A stretch of DNA of 64,000 nt from Micromonospora fulviviridis. Lineage in GTDB: Bacteria > Actinomycetota > Actinomycetes > Mycobacteriales > Micromonosporaceae. A program made the position numbers and the translations under genes. Of this stretch, positions 40,256 to 49,286 are shown one piece after another (position 1 is the stretch's first letter; the number at the start of each line of letters is the position of its first letter). The stretch spans positions 1 through 64,000 of the forward strand of contig NZ_BMRA01000011.1 of the NCBI RefSeq assembly GCF_014648395.1, in the 5' to 3' direction. The notes beneath the pieces were generated by a model, which searched no databases, was not told the DNA's origin, and saw only the letters and a program-made list of their open reading frames with translations.

Positions 40256-41233
40256 TCAGGCCGGCGGGTCGGCGAACACCTCACCGAGCCAACCGGGGAC
40301 GGCGGCGGCGTACTCGGCACGGGCCGGGTCGGGGGTGGCCAGGGCGCGCCGCCAGGACAGCGACCGGCTCACCGTGGTGACCCTCATGGCCAGGCCGGCG
40401 GCCTCCCGCAGGGCGGCCCGGTCGTGGCGGTCGGTCCACGCCTCCAGGTAGGCGTCCCGCAGCCGGCCCAGCACCGGGTCGCCCGGTGCCAGCCCGGCGC
40501 CGTGCGCCACGGAGTTGAGCGTCACCAGCAGGCTGCCGAACGGGTGGGCGACCGAAGCGTCCCCCCAGTCGAAGAAGCGGTAGCCGGCATCGGTGACGAA
40601 GACGTTCCCGTCGTGCAGGTCGTCGTGCTGCACGCTGGCCGGGACGCCGAACTCCGCCAGGCGCCGGCAGGCCGCGGCGAACTCCGGCCGGTACGCCCGC
40701 AGCCGCGCGTGCAGCTCCGGGGTCAGCCCGTCCGGCTCGCCGAGCAGCAGGGCGTCGGAGTCGTCGAGCAGCCGGTCGAGGAGTTCCGGCATCGGCTCCG
40801 GGCGGTGGTCGGGCACCCCTGCGGCCAGCAGCCGGTCGACCCGGGGCGCGACGGCGATCTGCAGCGCCGCGTACGCGGGCAGCACCCGTTCCCAGTGCGT
40901 CAGGTCCCCGGCGAGCACGTCGCGCAGGCTCGGGCCGCCGTCGGGCAGCAGCGCCCAGCCGCGGGCGCCGTCGACGGCGAGCGGGTCGAGCACGGTCCCC
41001 GGGGCGAGCCGGGCCAGTTCGGCCAGGAGCGCCGCCTCGTAGCGGGTGCCCGGGTTGTTCGCCTTGAACCAGACCGGACCGGCCTCCGTGGGCACCCGCC
41101 AGACCAGCGACCAGGGGCGCACCCGGGGCTCGACCGGGCCGGTCACCCGCCGGCCGTGCCCGCCGAGGGCGTCACCGACCCAGGCCAGCGCGCCGTCCCG
41201 CCACTGCGGATCGGACCAGTCCGGTGTCGTCAC
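40256..41233 (-). CDS. aminoglycoside phosphotransferase (APH) family kinase
   Basis: A small-molecule kinase-like protein of 325 residues with the APH/choline-kinase fold. The catalytic loop reads VQHDDLHDGNVF, where Asp is the base and Asn binds metal, and the DFG equivalent is FFDWGDA. The N-lobe has VWFKANNPG with the ATP-binding Lys. The substrate is unknown; most members in soil actinobacteria are not proven resistance genes. The GTG at 41233 is preferred because TAGCGT lies seven bases upstream, the pattern of leaderless starts here; the longer GTG at 41242 falls inside that box. Confidence 0.87.
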   Translation of the reverse strand: MTTPDWSDPQWRDGALAWVGDALGGHGRRVTGPVEPRVRPWSLVWRVPTEAGPVWFKANNPGTRYEAALLAELARLAPGTVLDPLAVDGARGWALLPDGGPSLRDVLAGDLTHWERVLPAYAALQIAVAPRVDRLLAAGVPDHRPEPMPELLDRLLDDSDALLLGEPDGLTPELHARLRAYRPEFAAACRRLAEFGVPASVQHDDLHDGNVFVTDAGYRFFDWGDASVAHPFGSLLVTLNSVAHGAGLAPGDPVLGRLRDAYLEAWTDRHDRAALREAAGLAMRVTTVSRSLSWRRALATPDPARAEYAAAVPGWLGEVFADPPA

Positions 41234-41275
41234 GGTCCGCACGCTAGGCGCTGCCCCTGGCGCCGGCCAGCGAAT

Positions 41276-42448
41276 TCAGAGCAGCTCGACGATGGTGGCG
41301 TTGGCCATGCCGCCGCCCTCGCACATGGTCTGGAGGCCGTAGCGGATCCCGTTGTCCCGCATGTGCTGGAGCATGGTGGTCATGATCCGCGCACCGGACC
41401 CGCCGAGCGGGTGGCCGAGCGCGATCGCACCGCCGCGCGGGTTCAGCCGCTCCGGGTCCGCCTCGGTCTCCGCGAGCCAGGCCAGCGGCACCGGGGCGAA
41501 CGCCTCGTTCACCTCGTACACCCCGATCTCCTCGATGCCCAGCCCCGCGCGGCGCAGCGCCTTCGCGGTGGCCGGGATGGGGGCGGTGAGCATGGTGACC
41601 GGGTCGTCGGCGGCCACCACGGCGGTGTGCACCCGGGCCAGCGGGCGCAGGCCGTGCCGGCTGGCCCACTCGCTGGTGGTGACCGCGAGCGCCGCCGCGC
41701 CGTCGGAGATCTGTGAGGCCGAGCCGGCGGTGACCACGCCGTCCGCCTTGAAGGGGGTGGCCAGCTCGCCGAGCTTGGCCAGCGAGGTGTCCCGCCGGAT
41801 GCCCTCGTCGGCGGTGAACTTGCCGCCGTCGGCCAGCGCCACCGGGGCCAGCTCGGGGTCGAACGCCCCGGCGTCCTGGGCGGCGGCCGCCTTCTCGTGG
41901 CTGGCCAGCGCGAACTCGTCGAGCTGCGTACGCGAGAAACGCCACCGCTGCGCGATCAGCTCGGCGCCGACGCCCTGGTTGAACGGGAGCGGGCTGCCCT
42001 CGGCGACGCCCTCGACGCCGCGGTAGCGCTCCAGGATCGCCGGGCTGAACGGCATTCCGCCGGCCACGCTGGAGCCCATCGGCACCCGGGTCATCGACTC
42101 GACCCCGCCGGCGACCACCAGGTCGGCCTGGCCGGAGAGCACGGTGGCCGCGGCGAAGTGCAGCGCCTGCTGGCTGGACCCGCACTGCCGGTCGAGCGTG
42201 GTGCCGGGGACCGACTCGGGCCAGCCGGCGGCGAGGACGGCGTTGCGCGCCACGTTCCACGACTGCTCGCCGACCTGCGACACGCAGCCCCAGACCACGT
42301 CGTCGACGTCGACCGGGTCGATGCCGGTCCGCTCGGCGAGGGCGCGCAGCACGTGCGCCGAGAGGTCGACCGGGTGCACGCCGGCAAGGCTGCCCTTGCG
42401 CCGCCCGACCGGGGTCCGTACCGCACCGACGATGACCGCGTCACTCAT
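41276..42448 (-). CDS. acetyl-CoA acetyltransferase (thiolase)
   Basis: A thiolase of 390 residues. The acyl-accepting Cys89 is in DRQCGSSQQA, the NEAF motif is VNEAFAPV, the catalytic His is in GHPLGGSGAR and the second Cys in MCEGGGMANA. It condenses or cleaves acyl-CoA in beta-oxidation or acetoacetyl-CoA formation. The active-site sequence and the RVPMGSS segment are of the degradative FadA-like type. GGGGAG lies before the ATG. No other fatty-acid genes are adjacent. Confidence 0.95.
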   Translation of the reverse strand: MSDAVIVGAVRTPVGRRKGSLAGVHPVDLSAHVLRALAERTGIDPVDVDDVVWGCVSQVGEQSWNVARNAVLAAGWPESVPGTTLDRQCGSSQQALHFAAATVLSGQADLVVAGGVESMTRVPMGSSVAGGMPFSPAILERYRGVEGVAEGSPLPFNQGVGAELIAQRWRFSRTQLDEFALASHEKAAAAQDAGAFDPELAPVALADGGKFTADEGIRRDTSLAKLGELATPFKADGVVTAGSASQISDGAAALAVTTSEWASRHGLRPLARVHTAVVAADDPVTMLTAPIPATAKALRRAGLGIEEIGVYEVNEAFAPVPLAWLAETEADPERLNPRGGAIALGHPLGGSGARIMTTMLQHMRDNGIRYGLQTMCEGGGMANATIVELL

Positions 42449-42547
42449 GTCTACTCCCCGGTAACCTGGCTTGGCCCGATACTACGTGCTGACCCGGCCG
42501 ATCGTCCTCCCCCGTTCCCGGGGCCACCCGGCTGGCATGCTGGGGCG

Positions 42548-42982
42548 GTGACTCCACAGTCGTCCCCGGCCCGGCAGTGGCGGGTGCCGCCGGTGCTGCC
42601 GGCGGTCAAGGCGCTCGGCGCGCTCGTCCTGGTCGCGCTGGGCCTCCTCTTCGCCGGCGAGGACCGGATCCAGCTGGTGCTCGCCGGGCTGGCCGCCGCC
42701 GGGCTGCTCGGCTGGGCGCTGCGCGACCTGGTCGCGCCGGTCCGGCTGGCCGCCGACCCGGAGGGGATCACCGTGATCCAGGGCTTCGCCCGCCGGCGGC
42801 GGCTGCCCTGGGCGGCCGTGGAGTCGGTCCGGGTGGAGCGCCGCACCCGGCGCGGGATCACCGCCGAGACGCTGGAGATCGACGCGGGCGAGTCACTGCA
42901 CCTGTTCGGCCGCTACGACCTGGACGCGCCGCCCGAGGAGGTCGCCGCCGCCCTGGAGGCCGCCCGGGCCGCCGCGCGCTGA
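42548..42982 (+). CDS. small PH-domain membrane protein
   Basis: A 144-residue protein with two membrane segments (about 20-60) followed by a bacterial PH domain: VRLAADPEGITVIQGFARRRRLPWAAVESVRVERRT in two parts, then a C-terminal helix. These actinobacterial proteins ('PH domain-containing', similar to M. tuberculosis CFP-6) have no known function. The GTG at 42548 lies six bases after CATGCT, another probable leaderless start. It is divergent from the thiolase and convergent with the rhomboid gene. Confidence 0.8.
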   Translation: MTPQSSPARQWRVPPVLPAVKALGALVLVALGLLFAGEDRIQLVLAGLAAAGLLGWALRDLVAPVRLAADPEGITVIQGFARRRRLPWAAVESVRVERRTRRGITAETLEIDAGESLHLFGRYDLDAPPEEVAAALEAARAAAR

Positions 42983-42996
42983 GCCGCCGCGTCCGG

Positions 42997-43941
42997 TCAG
43001 CCGGTCAGCGCCGCGGTGCGGACGAGGACCAGCCCGAGCAGCGCCACCAGCAGGATCGCCCCGCCGGCGGCCTGGAAGGCGGTCCGCCGCATCCGCGGGG
43101 CGTACGCCAGGACGAGCGCCATGAGCGCGCCGACCACCAGCCCGCCGAGGTGTCCGGCCACCGAGATGCCCGGCACGGTGAACGTGAAGATCAGGTTGAT
43201 CACCAGGATCGGCACGATGGCCGAGGTGTCCCGGCCCAGCCGGCGCATGATCACGAAGATCGCGGCGAAGAGGCCGAAGATGGCCGTCGACGCACCGACC
43301 GCCGGCGAGTTGGGGGCGCTGAACAGGTAGACCGCGACGTTGCCGCCGAGCCCGGCGATCAGGTAGAGCGCCAGGAACCGCAGCGGGCCGAGCACCGCCT
43401 CCAGGGTCCGGCCCAGCACCCAGAGCGCCCACATGTTGAGCAGCAGGTGCACCACGCCGTAGTGCAGGAACATCGCGGTGACCAGCCGGTACCACTCGCC
43501 GTCGGCCACCCCGCCGATGGTGCCGTCGCTGAAGCGCGCCAGCCCCAGCACCGCACCCCAGTCGGTCAGCGGCGTCGAGCCGCCCATCAGGCCGCCGAAG
43601 CCGGACCCGCCGGCGGCCGCGTCCCCGCCTCGGTCGGAGGCGATGGACAGGACCATGACCAGCACGTTCAGCGCGATCAGCGTCTTCGTGACGTAGCCCT
43701 GGCGGCCGGCCGCACCGCCCCCGAAGGCGGTACGCGCCGGCCGCACACTACGGCGTCCCTCGCTGACGCACTCCGGGCACTGGTGGCCCACGGAGGCGTC
43801 CCGCATGCACTCCGGGCAGATCGGCCGGTCGCAGCGGGTGCACCGGACGTAGGTCTCCCGATCGGGGTGCCGGTAGCAGACCGGAGTGGTCGGCACCGGC
43901 CCGCCTGTGGCGTCACCTGCCTGCCCGGAGCGCTCAGTCAT
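42997..43941 (-). CDS. rhomboid-family intramembrane serine protease
   Basis: A membrane protein of 314 residues. An N-terminal zinc-ribbon or B-box-like segment has Cys/His pairs (CYRHPDRETYVRCTRCDRPI, then CPECM and HQCPEC). Six or seven membrane segments follow, with the rhomboid motifs: a MFLHYGVVHLLLNMWAL loop, the nucleophile in GASTAIFGL (Ser near 217) and the catalytic His in SVAGHLGGLVVGAL. It cleaves membrane-embedded substrates; none is known here. TACCTT seven bases before the ATG indicates a leaderless start. The zinc-binding N-terminus is common in actinobacterial rhomboids. Confidence 0.93.
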   Translation of the reverse strand: MTERSGQAGDATGGPVPTTPVCYRHPDRETYVRCTRCDRPICPECMRDASVGHQCPECVSEGRRSVRPARTAFGGGAAGRQGYVTKTLIALNVLVMVLSIASDRGGDAAAGGSGFGGLMGGSTPLTDWGAVLGLARFSDGTIGGVADGEWYRLVTAMFLHYGVVHLLLNMWALWVLGRTLEAVLGPLRFLALYLIAGLGGNVAVYLFSAPNSPAVGASTAIFGLFAAIFVIMRRLGRDTSAIVPILVINLIFTFTVPGISVAGHLGGLVVGALMALVLAYAPRMRRTAFQAAGGAILLVALLGLVLVRTAALTG

Positions 43942-43966
43942 GCGAGCAAAGGTACCCGCGCGACGC

Positions 43967-44497
43967 TCAGGCCGGCTTGCGCTCGATCTCGACGCGCTCG
44001 ATGACCACGTCCTGGAGCGGCCGGTCGCTCGGGCCGGTCGGGGTGTTCGCGATCGAGTCCACGACCTTCGCCGACTGCTCGTCCGCGACCTGACCGAAGA
44101 TGGTGTGCCGGTTGTTCAGGTGCGGGGTCGGGCCCACCGTGATGAAGAACTGCGAGCCGTTGGTGCCCGGCCCGGCGTTCGCCATGGCGAGCAGGTACGG
44201 CCGGTCGAAGCGCAGTTCCGGGTGGAACTCGTCGGCGAACTTGTAGCCCGGGCCACCGCGACCGGTGCCGGTCGGGTCGCCCATCTGGACCATGAAGCCG
44301 CTGATCACGCGGTGCGAGATGGTGCCGTCGTAGTACGGCCCGCTGCCCGGCTGGCCGGTACGCGGGTCGATGTACTCGCGGGTGCCCTCGGCCAGCTCGA
44401 CGAAGTTGCGGACGGTCTTCGGCGCGTGGTTCGGGAAGAGCTCCAGCCGGATCGGGCCAGCGTTGGTGTGCAAGGTGGCGTAGACAGCCTCGGCCAC
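43967..44497 (-). CDS. cyclophilin-type peptidyl-prolyl isomerase
   Basis: A cytoplasmic proline isomerase of 176 residues. Core motifs are NHAPKTVRNFVELAEG, then FHPELRF, LLAMANAGPGTNGSQFFI holding active-site residues, and HLNNRHTIFGQV, where human-type Trp is replaced by His, as in many bacterial enzymes. It helps folding by cis-trans isomerisation of prolyl bonds. The GTG start has GAGGAG five bases upstream. It directly precedes the rhomboid gene on the same strand with a 25-bp gap that contains the latter's leaderless promoter. Confidence 0.95.
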   Translation of the reverse strand: MAEAVYATLHTNAGPIRLELFPNHAPKTVRNFVELAEGTREYIDPRTGQPGSGPYYDGTISHRVISGFMVQMGDPTGTGRGGPGYKFADEFHPELRFDRPYLLAMANAGPGTNGSQFFITVGPTPHLNNRHTIFGQVADEQSAKVVDSIANTPTGPSDRPLQDVVIERVEIERKPA

Positions 44498-44614
44498 GGG
44501 TACTCCTCACTCGTTGGTCAGTTCCATGCGGATCCTCCCATGTGCCCGATCTGGCCATGCGGAGGCATCCGAAGGTGGAGGATGACGAAGGAACAACTCC
44601 CAGGAGGTGGGACC

Positions 44615-45418
44615 GTGTTTGGAATCGGGCGGCGTAAGACCCAGGGGCAGCTCGCGAAGGCGGAGCTGAACCAGGGCATCGGTCACCTGAGGCAGGCCGC
44701 CACGCACGCGGCGAAGGGTGCCGGCGCCTCGGTCGGCCCGCGGGTCCAGGCAGCCCGGGGCGCCGTCGCGCCCACCGCGATCGTCGTCCGGGACCGGGCG
44801 TCGAGCGGTGTCGCATCGACAGCCGCCGCACTCGCGCCGCTGCTCATGGCGATGCGCAACGCGCAGGCCGAGGCCGCCGGCAAGGCCCTGACCGGCCGGA
44901 AGGCCGCCACCGCCAAGCAGGCCGCCATGAGCAAGAAGGTGAAGGCGAAGAACATGAAGGCCGCGAAGAAGAAGCAGAAGAAGTCGCGCGGCATGACGAC
45001 TGGCCTGCTGCTCGCCGGCACGGTCGCCGGCCTGGCCGGCGCGATGGCCATGCGGCGCCGCCGCGAGCAGCAGGAGTGGGCCGAGTACGACCCGGCCGGC
45101 AAGCTGGAGCCGATGCGCGAGGACGTGGACACCATCGTGGTGGAGACCCCCGACGCGACCGCGAAGGTGACCGACGCGTCCACCATGTCCAGCAAGTCGG
45201 GCGTGGCCGGCGGCCCCACCGGCGCCGGCAGCTCGGCGGTGGCCGGGGGCGACAGCGCCTCGACCACCACCCCGGGCACCCAGCCCAAGATCCACCCGAG
45301 CGACAAGGTCCCCTCGGTCGCCGAGGGCGCCCGGGACGTCTCCGGCCGCCCGGCCGACGACGTCACCAAGGCGATGCAGAACGGCAAGAACACCGCCAAG
45401 GCCAGCGGCCGCCGCTGA
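44615..45418 (+). CDS. Ala/Lys-rich single-pass membrane protein
   Basis: A 267-residue protein of a family common in Micromonosporaceae and relatives but without known function. The N-terminal half is helical and Ala-rich. It is followed by a very basic stretch (KKVKAKNMKAAKKKQKKSRG, about 108-127), one membrane segment (LLLAGTVAGLAGAMAMRRRR) and an acidic, Ser/Thr/Gly-rich C-terminal half. The polarity suggests a cytoplasmic or nucleoid-associated basic part next to the membrane. The GTG start has AGGAGGT upstream. It is divergent from the cyclophilin gene. Confidence 0.75.
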   Translation: MFGIGRRKTQGQLAKAELNQGIGHLRQAATHAAKGAGASVGPRVQAARGAVAPTAIVVRDRASSGVASTAAALAPLLMAMRNAQAEAAGKALTGRKAATAKQAAMSKKVKAKNMKAAKKKQKKSRGMTTGLLLAGTVAGLAGAMAMRRRREQQEWAEYDPAGKLEPMREDVDTIVVETPDATAKVTDASTMSSKSGVAGGPTGAGSSAVAGGDSASTTTPGTQPKIHPSDKVPSVAEGARDVSGRPADDVTKAMQNGKNTAKASGRR

Positions 45419-45428
45419 CCCGCACGGT

Positions 45429-45481
45429 CACGGAAAGCGCCGGCGCGCGCGGGTACGCCCCGCGCGGCCGGCGCTTCCGTG
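45429..45481. terminator. bidirectional hairpin terminator
   Basis: CACGGAA-A-GCGCCGGC (45429-45444) pairs with GCCGGCGCTTCCGTG (45467-45481) with one bulged A, and the loop holds further self-complementary GC sequence. It separates convergent genes. Confidence 0.5.
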
Positions 45482-45491
45482 TGCGGACGGG

Positions 45492-46640
45492 CTACAGCCA
45501 GCCGTTGCGGCGGAACCAGCGGTACAGGACGAACGACAGGCCCAGGTTCACGGCCCAGATGCCCGGATAGCCGTACGTCCACTTCAGCTCCGGCATGTTC
45601 TCGAAATTCATGCCGTAGATGCCCGCGATGGCTGTCCACACCGCGCCGATCGCCGCCCAGGCCGCGATCTTGCGCATGTCGTTGTTCTGGTCGACGGTGA
45701 CCTGGGCCAGCCGCGCCTGGAGGATCGAGTTGAGCAGGTCGTCGTAGGAGTTCACCTGCTCGACGGTGCGGCTGAGGTGGTCCTGCACGTCCCGGAAGTA
45801 GCGCCGCACCTCCTGCGGCACCTCCCGGTTGACCTGCGAGGTGAGGGTGAGCAGCGGGCGCTGCAACGGCACCACCGCCCGCTTGAACTCCACCAGCTCC
45901 CGCTTCATCTGGTAGATCCGCTGGATCCGCCCGCTGCTCTGCCGGTCGAAGACGTCCGCCTCCAGCACGTCGAGGTCGTCCTCCAGCCGGTCGGCCACCT
46001 CCAGGTAGAGGTCCACCACCCGGTCGGTGATCGCGTACGCGACGGCCCACGGGCCGTGCTCCAGCAGGTCCCGCTTCGCCTCCAGGTCGGCGCGGACCGG
46101 CGACAGCCGGCAGGCGTCCCCGTGCCGGACGCTGATGAGGAAGTTCGGCCCGATGAAGAGCATCACCTGGCCGGTCTCTACCACCTCGGAGTTCTCGGTC
46201 AGCTCGGTGTGCTCGCAGTAGCGGGCGGTGCGCAGCACGAGGAAGACCACCTCGCCGAAGCGCTCCAGCTTGGGCCGCTGCTCGGCCTTGACCGCGTCCT
46301 CCACGGCCAGTTCGTGCAGGCCGAAGGTGGCCGCGATCGCGGTCATCTCGTCCAGCTCCGGCTCGTGCAGGCCGAGCCAGACGAAGCCGCTGCGCTCCTG
46401 GCGGGCGGCGGCCAGGGCGTCCGCGTAGTGCCACTCGCCCGGCTGGCGCTCGCCGTCGACGTAGAGGCCGCAGTCGACGATCCCGCTCCGGCCGGGGTCG
46501 GCCGGCTGGGGCGTGCGGGGGGAGCCGTCGGCGTTGAGGATGCGCGACATGGCGCGTACCGGCGCGGCCCAGGCCCGTGGTCTGGGCGCCCGGTCACCGT
46601 TCTGCCCGGCGGTGCGGTCGCGTGCCACCCGGTCCGTCAT
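45492..46640 (-). CDS. corA: CorA-family magnesium/cobalt transporter
   Basis: A divalent-cation channel of 382 residues. A large cytoplasmic alpha/beta domain and long helices (for example VEQVNSYDDLLNSILQARLA) lead to two C-terminal membrane segments. The selectivity signature YGMNFENMPE (GMN near 342-344) sits between them. It forms a pentamer for Mg2+ uptake. The ATG at 46640 is preceded by a GGGGGCGAG purine stretch; upstream in-frame codons would add a Pro-rich, non-conserved tail. The intergenic region that follows (46641-47010) has no recognised riboswitch. Confidence 0.93.
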   Translation of the reverse strand: MTDRVARDRTAGQNGDRAPRPRAWAAPVRAMSRILNADGSPRTPQPADPGRSGIVDCGLYVDGERQPGEWHYADALAAARQERSGFVWLGLHEPELDEMTAIAATFGLHELAVEDAVKAEQRPKLERFGEVVFLVLRTARYCEHTELTENSEVVETGQVMLFIGPNFLISVRHGDACRLSPVRADLEAKRDLLEHGPWAVAYAITDRVVDLYLEVADRLEDDLDVLEADVFDRQSSGRIQRIYQMKRELVEFKRAVVPLQRPLLTLTSQVNREVPQEVRRYFRDVQDHLSRTVEQVNSYDDLLNSILQARLAQVTVDQNNDMRKIAAWAAIGAVWTAIAGIYGMNFENMPELKWTYGYPGIWAVNLGLSFVLYRWFRRNGWL

Positions 46641-47010
46641 CTCGCCCCCTCTCCACGAAGCTGCGGCTTGCAGGTTACGCCGGTGAGGGCGGGGCGGAGC
46701 GTGGGCGAGCGCGGAGCCGGCGACCGGGCTGCGAGCCGCGTCACACCGGGCAGGAGACGGTGACGGCGCCGGGCGGGCCGGCCGCGTCAGGGGGGTGAGG
46801 GGCGACACGGCCCACCCGGCACCCATTGGGGGCGGGAGTTCTGCTGTGAGCGCCGACGGTCCGGACCGGGGCAGCCCATGCGGCTGCCGGTCGGCGGACC
46901 GGTCACCGGCAAAAGGTGAGCGGCGCTCGCAGCATTGTGGGCCGCCGGCCGGCCCAGCGGGAGACCCGGGCCGGCCGGTATCGCCGTTCTGTCAGAAACC
47001 CGACAGAAAT
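46641..47010. other. 370-bp intergenic region with one inverted repeat
   Basis: No gene is supported here. It should contain the corA promoter (minus strand). At 46987-47008 TTCTGTC and GACAGAA form a 7-bp inverted repeat with an 8-bp centre, right after the aminotransferase stop; it could be a weak terminator or an operator. No magnesium riboswitch could be recognised by eye. Confidence 0.4.
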
Positions 47011-48105
47011 CTAGCCTCGGACGGCCGCCATCGCCTCGGCCAGCCGCCGGACGCCCTCGTCGATCCGGTCCGCGGTCACCGCGGAGAAGGCCAGCCGGAG
47101 GGCGTGCCGCCCGCCGTCGATCATGAAGTCGCTTCCCTTCACCACCGCCACGCCGCGCTCCGCGGCGGCCGGGGCCAGCCGGTCGACCTCCACGTCCTCG
47201 GGCAGCTCAACCCAGAGGAAATAGCCGCCGTCCGGCTCCACGAACCGGGCCTCCGGGATGTGCCGGCGCAGCGACTCGGCGAGCACCACGGCGCGCTCGC
47301 CGAGCGCCGTCCGCACGGTGTGGATCGACCGCTCGATCTCCCCGGAGACGCAGAACTGGTGCACGATCGCCTCGGAGACCATGCCCGGCGAGATGTAGAG
47401 GTTGGTGGCCCGCTTGGCGATCGTCGCGATCACGTCGGCCGGGCCCACCAGGTAGCCGACCCGGACGCCCGGGCAGACCGTCTTGGTGAAGCTGGAGGCG
47501 TGCACCACCACGCCCCGGGTGTCCATCGACAGCATCGAGGGCAGCGGCTCGCCCCGGAACCGGATGTCCGCGTACGGGTCGTCCTCGAAGATCGTGAAGC
47601 CGTACTCGGCGGCCAGGTCGAGCAGCTCGCGACGCTTCTCCAGGGAGAGGGTCACGCCGGCCGGGTTCTGGTAGTTCGGGATGACGTGGGCCAGCCGCGG
47701 CCGGACCCCGGACTCCAGCAGCTTGCGCAGCTCGGCGGTGTCCAGACCGTCCGGCTGGATCGTCACACCGTGGATCTCGCCGCCCATCTGCTGGAGGTTG
47801 AGCAGCGTCCGGTCGTACGTCGGGCGCTCGACCACCACGGCGTCACCCCGCCGGACCAGGTGGTCGAAGAGGAACGCGTCGGCCTGGAGCGAACCGTTGG
47901 TGATCAGCACCTGGTCGGCCTCGACGCCGTGCTTCTCCGCGATCCACTTCCGCAGGGGCGGGTAACCGACGGAGGTGCCGTACGCCGTGATCCCGGCGGG
48001 GTCGGCGTCGAAGGCGCGGACGGCGGCGGCCTTGAGCCCCTCGACATCGACGATGTCCAGCGAGGGAGCGCCACGGGCGAAGGAGATCAGCTGCTCGGCG
48101 GTCAT
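47011..48105 (-). CDS. PLP-dependent class I/II aminotransferase
   Basis: A fold-type I aminotransferase of 364 residues. It has PNYQNPAGVTLSLEKR, the FEDDPYADIRF segment with the PLP-binding Asp and Tyr, and SSFTKTVCPGVRVGYL with the Schiff-base Lys. The sequence is of the 2-aminoadipate/valine-pyruvate (AvtA/LysN, MocR-like catalytic domain) type, without the N-terminal HTH of MocR regulators. The donor and acceptor are unknown. TAGGCT seven bases before the ATG at 48105 indicates a leaderless start. Confidence 0.9.
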   Translation of the reverse strand: MTAEQLISFARGAPSLDIVDVEGLKAAAVRAFDADPAGITAYGTSVGYPPLRKWIAEKHGVEADQVLITNGSLQADAFLFDHLVRRGDAVVVERPTYDRTLLNLQQMGGEIHGVTIQPDGLDTAELRKLLESGVRPRLAHVIPNYQNPAGVTLSLEKRRELLDLAAEYGFTIFEDDPYADIRFRGEPLPSMLSMDTRGVVVHASSFTKTVCPGVRVGYLVGPADVIATIAKRATNLYISPGMVSEAIVHQFCVSGEIERSIHTVRTALGERAVVLAESLRRHIPEARFVEPDGGYFLWVELPEDVEVDRLAPAAAERGVAVVKGSDFMIDGGRHALRLAFSAVTADRIDEGVRRLAEAMAAVRG

Positions 48106-48304
48106 GCGCACGAGCCTAGGGCCTGGTCCGGCGGGTCCGACCGCCATACACGCGAAGTTCAACATGCGGGCGGCCGCTCCGTCCACCAGGGCCGGCGGAG
48201 ATCCGAACGAGGTTCACGGCTGTCTACCATCCGACCGGAAGCTGGCGCCGGAACCACCGGCCGCCGAAGGATTGCGGGTCGCGGCAGACCCGGGGAGACA
48301 GGTG

Positions 48305-49183
48305 GTGAGGCTCGTGACCGAGGACGAGGCCGGACGGCTCGACGACCAGCAGTTCGCGCAGTGGCTGGCCGGGCGGGCGGGCGAGGCGCTCACCGCGCTG
48401 CGGGACCGGCAGGGCTTCACGGACCCGAAGGCGCTCAAGGATGCCGGCGACCGCGCGTCGCACGAGCTGATGACCGCGGCGCTGGCCCGCTGGCGACCCG
48501 CGGACGCGGTGCTCTCCGAGGAGGAGGCCGACTCGCGCCGGGCCTGGGCGGACGGCGAGCGGGCGCCCCGGCACGACGCCGACCGGGTCTGGATCATCGA
48601 CCCGCTGGACGGCACCCGGGAGTTCTCCGAGGCCGGCCGGGACGACTGGGCGGTGCACGTGGCGCTCTGGCAGCGCTCCGCCGCCCCGGACGGCGCCCTG
48701 GTCGCCGGCGCGGTCGGCATGCCGGCCCGCACCACGGTGGACGGTGACCAGCTCATCCTCGGCACCGGCTGCCCGACCCCGAAGGCGGTCGACGGGCCGA
48801 TCCGGATCGCGGTGAGCCGCAGCCGCCCGCCTGCCTTCGTCGGCGAGCTGGTCGAGCTGCTCGGCGCGCAGGCCGTCCCGATGGGCTCCGCCGGGGTCAA
48901 GGTGTGCGCCGTGGTGACCGGTGAGGTCGACGCGTACGTGCACGCGGGCGGCCAGTACGAATGGGACAGCGCCGCTCCGGTGGCGGTGGCCCTGGGCGCC
49001 GGGATGCACGCGTCCCGGATCGACGGGTCGCCGCTGCGCTACAACCGGGCCGACCCGCGCCTGCCCGACCTGCTGGTCTGCCGGCCCGAGCTGGCCGACC
49101 AACTGCTCGACGCGATCGCCCGCACCGGGGTCGAGATGCCCGCTTCGACCGTTACCGGCACCCCGGGTGGGGCGTTCGGCTGA
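48305..49183 (+). CDS. cysQ: CysQ-type 3'(2'),5'-bisphosphate nucleotidase
   Basis: A Mg-dependent phosphatase of 292 residues from the inositol-monophosphatase superfamily. The metal motifs are LSEEEADSR (Glu ligands), DPLDGT at 99-104 and WDSAAP near 220. CysQ enzymes hydrolyse 3'-phosphoadenosine-5'-phosphate (PAP), the by-product of PAPS-using sulfotransferases, or related inositol phosphates. Three sulfotransferase genes lie within the next 15 kb, so PAP removal for polysaccharide sulfation fits (inference). The GTG at 48305 sits seven bases after GGGGAG; GTG at 48302 is also possible. Confidence 0.85.
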   Translation: MRLVTEDEAGRLDDQQFAQWLAGRAGEALTALRDRQGFTDPKALKDAGDRASHELMTAALARWRPADAVLSEEEADSRRAWADGERAPRHDADRVWIIDPLDGTREFSEAGRDDWAVHVALWQRSAAPDGALVAGAVGMPARTTVDGDQLILGTGCPTPKAVDGPIRIAVSRSRPPAFVGELVELLGAQAVPMGSAGVKVCAVVTGEVDAYVHAGGQYEWDSAAPVAVALGAGMHASRIDGSPLRYNRADPRLPDLLVCRPELADQLLDAIARTGVEMPASTVTGTPGGAFG

Positions 49184-49286
49184 GTGTTGCGGTACGCACG
49201 GCCCAGGTGACCGGGAAGTATCGTCGGTCGGAATGCACGTCCGACCTGAGCCCCGAGAGACGGGCCGCCGCCAGCCAGGGAGGGTC

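Noticed and set aside
41233..41242. The longer GTG start of the APH-family gene.
   Set aside because: That GTG lies inside the TAGCGT box that would serve as -10 for a leaderless start at 41233; both remain possible.
46641..47010. A magnesium riboswitch ahead of corA.
   Set aside because: No M-box or other known riboswitch core could be recognised; only a short inverted repeat was found.
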